Shown here one piece after another: positions 1 to 9,800 of a stretch of 64,000 nt of DNA (positions are counted from its first letter, which is position 1; every line of letters starts with the position of its first letter). The stretch comes from Heterocephalus glaber (taxonomy: Eukaryota; Chordata; Mammalia; Rodentia; Bathyergidae). Made by a program: the position numbers and the translations under genes. The stretch covers positions 11,995,665 through 12,059,664 of the forward strand of contig NW_004624782.1 in assembly GCF_000247695.1 (NCBI RefSeq). Direction: 5' to 3'. The notes beneath the pieces were generated by a model, which saw only the letters and a program-made list of their open reading frames with translations, had not been told where the DNA came from and did no database searches.

Positions 1-661
1 GAGGTGAGCAGTGTCCAGGGCCATCTGGAAGGTGGCTCTGATTGGAGTTGGCTTGTGAGGGAGGAGGTGGAGTCAAGGTGACCCCAGGACTTCTGACCCA
101 AGCCACAGGGAGACAGGGTTGTCACTTCTGAGATGTGTTTGGGAGGGAAGGGAATGTAAACCTCACTGACAGTGCGCACTGGGGCCAGGCAGGGTGGCCC
201 ACGCTGAGCTGGGGCAAGCAGTCACCTGCAGGCCAGGAGCAGAGGGTCCAGAGCACTCAGCAGGCTGCTCCACCCACCCGCCCTTTCCTCCCTCCTGGGA
301 GCCAGGGGACAAAGGCGTCCCAGCCTGGAGCCTGGGGACTCAGCGCAGAGAGGGGCGCAGGGAGGGGGCAGATGGGTGGGCACCTTCCTGCACAGCACCC
401 CGGGCTGGGCTTCGGCAGGCAGGGACTACTAGCGCCTTTCCTCTTCCCTTGGTCGGGAGCTGCATTACCCAAAGAAGAAGGGAGCCTGCGCCCTGCTGGG
501 TCCTCCCCGAGCTGCCCCCTGGCACCTGCGTCACTGGCCCTGCGTGGGTGGTTTCTCAGCTGCCTCAGTCATGCGAATGCCTCTGGGTGGGTTCCCGGCC
601 CCTGAGCAAGCCTATGTCTGCTGTTGGTTCCTGCCACTCAGGGGGTCCCCTGTCCCCACAG
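1..661 (+). other. IL4R: IL4R intron (part), no exon recognised
   Basis: Intronic sequence preceding the first visible coding exon. I looked for the leader-peptide exon and did not find a hydrophobic start-codon exon with a donor in the right phase, so it must lie upstream of the window. A CTCF-like core on the minus strand sits at 511-525. Confidence 0.6.
511..525 (-). promoter_or_regulatory. Possible CTCF motif in IL4R intron
   Basis: On the minus strand this reads GTGCCAGGGGGCAGC. It matches the AGGGGGCAGC core of the CTCF consensus but not its first three bases. Motif match only. Confidence 0.35.
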
Positions 662-809
662 GGAGCCTGAAGGTCCTGCAGAAGCCCACCTGCTTCTCAG
701 ACTACCTCACCCTCTCCACCTGCGAATGGCGGCTGGACCAGGCCCTGGACTGCAGCGCAGCGCTCCACCTATCCTACCAGCTCCTGTCCAACCCAGACCC
801 CTATGAAGA
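662..809 (+). CDS. IL4R: IL4R exon: N-terminal ectodomain, first part
   Basis: Acceptor ccccacag ends at 661 and donor gtgagc begins at 810. The exon opens with two bases of a split Gly codon and then encodes SLKVLQKPTCFSDYLTLSTC, matching the mature N-terminus of IL4Ra (human KVLQEPTCVSDYMSISTCEW). The cysteines of PTC and STC form the first ectodomain disulphide in the family. It ends with two bases of a Glu codon completed by the next exon. The preceding signal-peptide exon was not found in 1-661. Confidence 0.94.
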
Positions 810-3800
810 GTGAGCCCGGGCTGGGATCTTGGGAGGCAGGGTGCTGAGCAGGGCTGCCAGGGCTCCAGGAGTCCTCCTCAGGACACGCCTGTAGAGTGCA
901 GTGGGGGCGTTGCAGCGAGCTGTCACTGCACACATGGTGGGTGGCTCTGACTGGAATAGGGCCCAAGACCTGCATTCTCAAACCCCATGGCCTCTGGACC
1001 TCTTGGAACGCTCACGTGAGTCCGCATCCAAGTGCGTCCGCCTGCACTTCCTGTTAGATCTCATCTCACAGCAACACACAGGACCGAGTTAGCAAGGCCT
1101 CTGAGCTGTGGCTCCATCCTGTGTCACGTGGCCACCGGAAGACTCCAGTCTTCTGGAGACTGAGAAGGACTCAAGAGTGAGAGAGGAGTAGCATTTCCAT
1201 GGAAACGGTCTGACCTGGTGATGCCCAAGTCCCTCGAGAGCCCCGGGCAAGGCCGTTGATGGGCAGGGAGGGGACATGCCGGTGGTGGCAGGACTGTCGC
1301 AAGGGAGGAGTCCCAGGAGCATGGTGCAGCTCAGGTGTCAGGCTGTGCGGTTCCAGGGCCTGTCAGGCTCCCAGGGCACCGAGCACCCGGGTCTCTGACG
1401 GGCGAGATCCGTGCGTGATGGTACACCAGGTACGGCACACTGGCCCTCCGGCCATATCTGGCCTACTACTGTTTTGTAACTAAAGTTTTATTAGTACATA
1501 GGCATGCTCCTTCCTGCACATAGGACCCATGGCTTTTTTTGTGCTCTGTCAGCAGAGCTGAGGAGTTGTGACAAAAACTGGATGACCCTCAGAGCCCAAA
1601 ATACTAATCTCCTGGTCTTTACAGAAAATAGCTGCTGGCCCTGGCCTCCCTGCAAACCTGGGCTGACGTGAGGGGTGCACTAAACTGGCACGTGCCTCTG
1701 GGTGGGGTGCTGCCGACTGTGCTTGGGACAAACCGTCACACGGGCACTGGGACACGTGCTGCACTAGTGCATGGCTCTTTATCTCTCAGGACCTGCAGGA
1801 AAGAGCTAAGCCCGGGACCAGGGCCTGCAGCCAGGGGAGATGAGACGGGTCCTTGCTGGGGCCGAGGGCTGTGCTAGCAAGGAAGGAACCCGGTCCTCTG
1901 CCCCCACCCCACCTGGAGGCTCTGGTCCTGGAATCAATTGGGGCGGGGGGCACGCAGTCCCGAAGGCCCGTCTCAGGGACAGCTGCAGTCACAGCCAGGC
2001 CCCTCGTGACCAGCCCGACCTCACTGTTTGCAGAAGCCACGTCTGTGTCCCCGAGAACAGTGCCGCCACGGCATGTGTGTGTGACATGGGCCTGAGAAAC
2101 CTGGTCGTCATGGACACCTACCAGCTGGACCTGTGGGCCGGGAAGAAGCTGCTGTGGAGCTACAACTTCACGCCCAGCCTGCACGGTGAGTGAGGGCAGT
2201 GTGGACTCCAGGCGGGGAGCTGGGCCCCCACCTCCCCCTGTTCCCCAGCCCGAGGGTCTCCCTGCCCCTTGCTGGGCCTCTGCCTCCCCATCTGGGAATG
2301 GGGTTGGCTCAGGCACATGTTGGGTCCCCTTCAGCTTGGTCTCTCAAGCCCCTGGATTTGAGTCCGGGAAGGGTGCTGAGAGGAGCACCCTCCCTGCTCT
2401 GGGGGCTGCCAGCTGCTGCTCCTGCAGATGGTCGTGGCCAGGAAGGCTGACTGTGTCCCATGGCCCGTCCCTGCAGCAGCTCCTCCGTGACCTTGCTCCA
2501 CTACTGTGCGACCTGGGGCGAATCTCATTCACCTCTCTGAGCCTCCATTTCCAAAGTCGATTGTTAGCCCCATTTTGCAGTTGAATAACCTGGAGCTCAG
2601 AGAAGGCTTCGTTGTCACAGAGCCGTGCAGCAGCCTCGGGAGGCCTTAGGCCACCTCACCAAGGATGCCGTCCCTCCTGGAGGCCCAGGCGCTGCCCACG
2701 GCCACCTGGGACTCACCTATGAATGCATTTTATTTTACTTTTACAATTGGCTTTCCTGGGAAGGATTTTTTATTGCCTTATGCTTGTGATTCTTACATTC
2801 ATCTTGGGGAAATGGTACACACATATATGGCATCTTAATTGTGCACAAATCTTAAAATAATTTTCAGCTTCTGGGGCTCAGTGGTAGAGAACTTGCCCAG
2901 CATGCACGAGACCCCAGGTTCAATCCCAGCATCACAAAAAATTAGCAATGATTTTTCTATTTTTATGTTGATTTTAATGCCGATCTTGTGCTTTTGAGCT
3001 CATGGAGATGATTGCTAGAAAGACACTAAAGTCTTAAGCGGGCGAATCCAGATGAAGACAGACACTGGGGGAGCAGCTGTGGAGTGTGAGCGCTGACAGC
3101 GCTGGGGGGGGGGGGCAGAGCTGTGCCCTGCACTCTTGGCCTTCCCTGCCGGAGACAGTGCCGTGAGGCCTCAGCAGCGTGGTGTCCCCAGCACCCGGAG
3201 TGGCTTCACGCTGAGCTACCTGCTGGGGCTTTCTGTTTGGGAGAAGGCTTGAATCCCACAATGCCGGGGCTGTCGAGCAGAGCCACAAGACACTGGAGGG
3301 CCTGCGAACGAGCCGGGCAGGCTATGCCCCTCGGTCGCCACTCACCTTGCACCTTCCCTCCCGCAGTGAAGCCCAGAGCCCCGGTGAACCTCACGTTCAG
3401 CACCAACGTCTCCAGCGGGTGGCTGCTGTCGTGGAGCAACCTGTACCCGCCCTGGAACTACCTGCACAACAAGCTCACCTACCAGGTCAACGTTTCCAGC
3501 AAGAGCGAGCCGGAGCGCGTGAGTGGGCCGTGGGTTCTTACCGCCGGGGGAAGTGGGTGGGCGGGCTGAGAGGAGGCCCTGAGCCTGATCTCAGGAGGTG
3601 GCCCGTCCGGACAGCAAAGGTGGCCCGTGGAGAGCCAGCCACCTCCTCCCAGCCCGCACGGGCAGTGCCCTCCCGCTCTCGCTCAATTCCCAGGGCGCCC
3701 CTGGGACCTGCCAGGTGGTAGGTGGCTCTCCAGCCACACACTTCTGTAACCTGAGCCCCAGTGTGGAAGGTCACCCCCATCACGGCGAGAAGGGGTCTGG

Positions 3801-6800
3801 GAGCCCGGGCCTTCGCTCTGAGCTGCCCCAGCCTTTATTTTATTTTATTTTATTTTACTTTGGGGGGGGGGCACCGGGGATTGAACTCGGGTCCTTGCAC
3901 TTGTGCAGCAGTCAGTGAAACCACTGAGCTAAATCCCCAGCCTATTTTATTTTATTTATTTTCTTTTTTTGAGACAGGCTCTTGCTAAGTTGTCTAGGCT
4001 GGCTCAAACTTGCAAATCTCTGGCCCCAGCCTCCCAGTGTGGTGGGATTGTAGCTGTGCGCTGCCATGGAGCAGCTGTTTATTTCTTGGCCCTGTTTTAT
4101 TCTGTGTTGGCTTCTTTTTTGAAATAATTAAGTTTATTAGTACATTTTAGGTAGAGATAATGATCACATTTGTCATAGGGAATTTGTACCTGGACATGAT
4201 ATATCTTGCTTCTTTTTTGCCCATTCCCCCTCCCTTCAACCCTCCTTCCCCTCCTTATTTAAAAAAAAGCTTTGTGAAAGAAACCTTTGTGGCTTCATTT
4301 TTAGGCAGGCTCTTCCTTCATGTAATGGCAAATGCACCCAGGCCAAAGAAAGGAAGCCGGTTTTCTTTTCCCCTTCCTAGTTCCGATAAAATCCTAGCTT
4401 GGTGCTTCCTTGGCCTAGTTTAAATCCCATGCCACGGGGAGAAGCAAGTGCTGGTGGAGTGCTCTGATTGGCCAGGGCTGAGAAAGAGATGAAGTTCAGC
4501 TTCTCCCATTGGCGGGCAAAAGCTACTGAGACACACCACCTGTGTCTCTCTTCCAACCACAGAGCTGAACCTAAAGAATTGAATCTCTTGTCTGAGCTGG
4601 TCACTTGCTCCTCTGTAACCAGTCACAGGCTAGGGATGTGACTCGGTCTCCATGGATGCGGATTAACCCTGGAGCTGAGGACCTCTTCAGAGTAGGACAT
4701 CAACTCAGTGGCATAGAACCCAGGCTGGTTTCCAGCTGTGTCTGCTTTTGGCAAACTCCAGCTATGGCTCAGACTGGGTAGGATAAATTCTAAGGAGAGA
4801 TATTAGGAATTTGCTGTGGAATTTTGGGATGCAGCTACTCATTTGCCTGGATGATTTCTAGGCAAGGCTCCATTAAGGACAGGGAGTTTTGGCCTGGGTG
4901 TTGAAGGATGCATAGGAGTGTTCTAGCTAGGGAAGGAAAAGAAGACAGAGGGAACTCCATGAGAAAAGGCTTGGAGTTTTTAAAAAAATTGATGGAAGGT
5001 CTGAGGTTTAAGAAGATATAGAATCTGGGGTATAGGAGTATGTAATGAACAAGCAGAATTGAGGGCATTAGTCTGGGGCCACAAGTGCCTTTCTCACAGA
5101 AACACCTTTTCTTCTGTGTCTACAAAGAGGTGAGGAAACACCTCTAAGGGCTGCAACACCCCCTAGGCTCCACCCCCAGGAGCAGCAGGCCTGGTATTCG
5201 AACCAGGATCTGAACTCCTACCCTCTTGTTAACAAATAGTTCCTTGGAAGCTTCGATTTCTGTCTTTCCTGCTGAAACACTGCTCCCCCCTGGGAACAGT
5301 GACCTGGCTGTGGCTTCTCCCTCACTGGTGCAGAGGGGCTGAACCCTGTCTGCCTTCCCCGCCCCACATGCCTGGGCCCGCCCAGCCTCCCCCACCCCTG
5401 CTGTGACCTCCTGCCTGTGCCCAGGCTCTCCCACCAGGCCCTCTCCTCCCAGCCTCCGGCCGGAAGCCACTGCCAGGCCTGTGGGACAGAGCTGCCCAGG
5501 CTGTACCTGTGGGAGGGGGCTCTGGCAGGACACCGGCCCTTCCCTAAGTCAGAATCCATGTTTACTTCCACCCTCCCTTTTTAAACTTTGCTTGGGGTAA
5601 AAGTAATATTTACATAAAGCAAAAAATTCCCATGGTAGGAAAGGACACAGCCTGTGGTCCTTCAGCCAGATGTCAGGCCTGGGTCACCTGTGCCAGGGGG
5701 CAGAGGCGGAGGTCAGCAGGTGGGGGGCAGTATTCGGGGCCGTCTCTGCTTCCTGCTGCTGAGTGGCCACGCAGTGTCACCTGGGCCTCTGTGGCCTGGG
5801 TCCTCAGGCGGGGCTGCAGCGTTGTCTGAGGCTTGACTGCCTCCAAGCTCCTGTGGGCTGGGGCGTCCAGGTCCTCGCAGCCTGGCGACTGGGAGACCTG
5901 GTCCCGCTGGCCGCTAGTGGAGCATGACCCAAGTGCCTGCCCTGTGGCCTGCTCGACACCAGTGAGACGGAGCGTTCCCAGCGGGCCGGCCTTACAGGGC
6001 CACGTCACACAGTTGTGCATACGCACTGGCTCTGCAAGGCCTCCAGAGAGCTACTGTGTGCCCAGCCCTGTGCTGTGACCTACGGAAACCCCTAGAGCCA
6101 CACAGCAGCCCCGGGAGGGCCCTCCCTTAGCCCCATTTGCAGAAGGGGAGTTGAGGCCCAGAGGGGTCGCAGCAGTAAGGACTCTCACCTTTGTTTGGCA
6201 GATGGAAAAGTGAGCTCGGAAAGCCCCCTCACCTGATGCAGCTGTGTCCACCCCGGCACACCTGCAAAGTGGCAGACAGTGGCCCAAGTGGCAGCCCCGT
6301 CCCTGGGCTGCTGGCTCTTCCACGGCATGGGATCAGCCAAGGACAGCCGTTAGGGCGGGAACAGCCCTGCGTGCCGGCTGAGCACTGAGGACTCCCTTCC
6401 CCACTAGGTCAAAGTTTACAATGTGACCTACAAGGAGACCACCTTCCACCTCGAAGCCCGAGACCTGACGTCTGGGATCTCCTACACGGCGCGCGTGCGG
6501 GCCCTGGCGCAGCTGGGGGGCAGCATCTGGAGCGAGTGGAGCCCCGGGGCCACGTGGGAGAACTGTGAGTCTCATGGGCAGGGCCAGCTCTGCCCCGCTC
6601 CCTGCTGAGCCCCTCACCTGCGCTGTCAGAGCTTTCATGCAGTAACAGATCCACTGAGATCTCATGGGGCCGGCTGTGGAAATATTTCCTGCTTGAATTA
6701 GTCCAGCGTGAGGCTGCTAGTCTACAGGCAGAATCGGCTTTGTCCGCAGTGCCCAGCACAGGGCTTAAGACAGCCGAGTAGCTCTGATTCTGCCACTGAC

Positions 6801-9800
6801 TGGCAGAAGCAAAGGAGATGGCTCATACAGGACAGACAGCGTGCTGAACACTTGCCAGGTGTTTTTGATGAATGTTTATCGAGCTGCTGTAATAGGCACT
6901 GGGGAATCAGAGGTACCGCTCTGCCCAGCTGCCATTCTGGAGGGGAGAGACAAAAACACAAGCTTAGAAAGAAGCCAGCTGGATCCAGGTGACAGGAAGT
7001 GCAGGGAAGGAAGCGAGGCAGGCAGGGTCGAGTGATGGGAGGGCAGTGGTAGAGGGAACCCTTCCACGACAAGGTGATGGAAATGGGAAGGGGCAGGAGA
7101 AGGAGCCGAATCGCGCTGTCCTCCCGGAGCCCAGGAGGTACGAGGCATTGCCCCTTGTGCAGATGAGCACGGGCTCGGGCAGGGTAAGGGTCTGGCCCTG
7201 CCCACCGCAGGGGGAGAGACAGCCCCGGGCCTGCACCTTACCAAGGGCGTGCTGCCTCCACACTGGCTGAGAGCCAGAGCAGAGCCGTGGATAGGTCTGA
7301 GCTCTGGGGCGTGGGAGCGTGGGTGCCCCTGCCCCGGGCGCAGTGTTGGGGAGGGTGAGCTCTGGGGCAGGCGGGCTTCCGCCCCGGCGCCCAGCAAGGG
7401 CTCATGGTTTCCCCCTTCCAGACTACGAGCAGCCCCTGGAGCAGCGGCTCAAGCTGGGCGTGGTCATCGCCTGCTTCCTGGTGGTGCTCATCTGCCTGTC
7501 CTGCTACTGCAGCGTCACCAGGTGAGTCCCCCACCTGTCCACAGGACAGCTTACTGGCGCCGAGACGAGGGCTGGACAGGCCTCCCGGCCCCTGGGCCCT
7601 CAGATCTGTCCTGGTGCAGCCCATCCGGAGCCGGGAGGTCTCTAACGGAGGTGCCCAGGAGTTGGGAAGGGGTATTTGGGGTGGGGCCAGACAGGTTTCT
7701 CTGTGGAGGGAGCTCGAGTTCCGCTGCCTGGAGGACGGGGAGGGGAAGCCACGGGAAGTGGCTCTGCCTGTCCCCCTCACCCCGTCCCCGGGTCTGGGCT
7801 GCACTGGGCAAGTGGCAGGAGGGGAGTCAGGCCGGCACCGCGGGGAGGCAGGAGTCCTGGTCTTGGTGACACACGGTGCTCTGCAGAGAGCTGAGCCCCG
7901 TGCAGGGGAGGAGGGCCGGCCCCCGGGAGCAGAGGCAGAGGGGGACGTGCGCGGGCCGCTTGTGGCCGGGCACAGGGGTCTGATGGAGCACCGCTGCATC
8001 CCGCGCTCCTGCCTCCCCCAGCCGTGGGCGGGTCTTCTGTGCCACTCCAAGCCTCGCGGGCCCTGCTGCCTCTCTTCCTCCCTCTCACTGCACCCCAGGA
8101 GGCCTGGAGCCAGGAGTGCCCTACCACTGAGCTGCATCCCCAGCCCTTTATTTTTAATTTTGAGACAGGTCTCACTCAGTTACCCAGATGGAACTGAAAC
8201 TTGCAACCCTCCTGCCTCAGCTTCCTGAACGCCAGGCCACCACACCTGGCTCCCTGGCAGTTCCCCAAAAGTGACAGGCGTGTTCTTCCCCCAGAGCCTT
8301 TGCACGTGCTGTGCCCCTGCCCAGAAAGCCCTTCCCCGGGCCGCCCAGGCTCACTCTCGCCACCTTCACCCCTGCACCCCGTCCTCTCCCACCCTCACCT
8401 CTCCACCCCCTGCCGTCTTTATCTTCTCGCATGGCACTCGCCCCCACGAAGGGATGATGCCATCCAGTCCTGTCCACATCCACGTCCTGGCCACCCCACC
8501 TCAAAGGTCAGCTCCAGGACGGCAGGGGTCGCCCCTGTGTCAGTCCCTGTTGGGACCCTGGGGCCTGGCACAGTGATTGCTACATACTAGGTGTTCAGTT
8601 AATACAGATTGGGAAGCCAGGTGTAGTGGCTCATCCCTGCAATACCAGAATGCAGGGAGGCTGAGGCAGGAGGGTCACGTTTCAGCCAAGTCTTGGCAGC
8701 TTTGCAACTTAGTGAGACCTGTCTCCGAGGCGGGGGTAGCACAAGTACTGTAGCTCGGTGCAGAGAGCCTGGGTTTAATGCCCAGTGCTGAAATAAACAA
8801 ATCGATGTGCTGGCTAAACCTGGGCCCAAGTTGATCCCAAGCTGGTGGGGGGACATCCAGGGTGCGGTGCGGTGGCCTGGGGTGGGACGGGAGCAGACGC
8901 TGCTCCTCTGTGGCTCCCTGGGGACTGCCGAGGAGCCTCGAGCCCTCTGTGGCTGTCCCGCTGCCCGGGCACGGCGGGTCCTCCCCAGCAGCCCCGGGAC
9001 AGCCGAGGAATCTGGGCCTGAAGCCGCCCTGCCCCATTGTCCTCTGCGGAATGGCGTCTCGGGCCGAGCTCGGGTGGCCTCCCTCGCAGCCGGTTGTGAC
9101 GGTGGCAGGGTGAGGCCAGCACCGGTTCACAGAAGGTGGTGGTCCAGGGCCAAGCCTCTCCCTGTGTTTCCAGGATTAAGAGAGAGTGGTGGGACCAGAT
9201 CCCCAACCCAGCCTGCAGCCCCGTGGTGGCCATTGTCCTTCAGGACCCCCAGGTGAGACACTGTCCTGCGGGGTGCAGTGGCCCCTGTGGTCCCTGGAGC
9301 CCAGGCTTCCTCTCCCCTCAGCTGGACCCCTCTGGGGGTCTCCAGTATGAGTCACCCCACGTCCTCCCCAGGCAGTCCCTGAAGCAGGAAGGAGGCCAGG
9401 AGGAGCACGGAGGGGACAGACACCCTGCGTTCCCCACACCTTTCCTAAGGCAGTCACCAGGAAAAAGTGGGCACCCCTAGAGCGGCCCTGAGGCCACCCC
9501 CAAGCCGGGCCAGGTCGGAGGTGTCAGGGCTCCCTGGGACGGAGGGAAGGGACACAGGCCCCATCCAGGTGGCATGTGGCAGCCTCAAGCCAGGTGGTGC
9601 TGGCTTTGAAGCCTGGCCCTCCCACTCCCTGGTGTAGACTTGAGCAGGTCTCCGAAGCTCTCCGTGCCCGAGTTTCCTCATTTGTGTTAGGAGTGAACTG
9701 AGATAGTGCATGGCACTTGTGGGTTAGAGTCTCGTACATGCCGAGTGTCATATACCTTATCCCCAGGGTTGTGTAAGCACCATCTACTCAGCCCTGCTCT

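Noticed and set aside
1..661. Search for the IL4R signal-peptide exon
   Set aside because: No hydrophobic leader with a phase-1 donor is present. Open frames here are chance.
7238..8137. 299-codon minus-strand open frame across IL4R introns
   Set aside because: It covers intronic and SINE sequence and the transmembrane exon on the other strand; Pro/Arg/Ser-rich chance frame.
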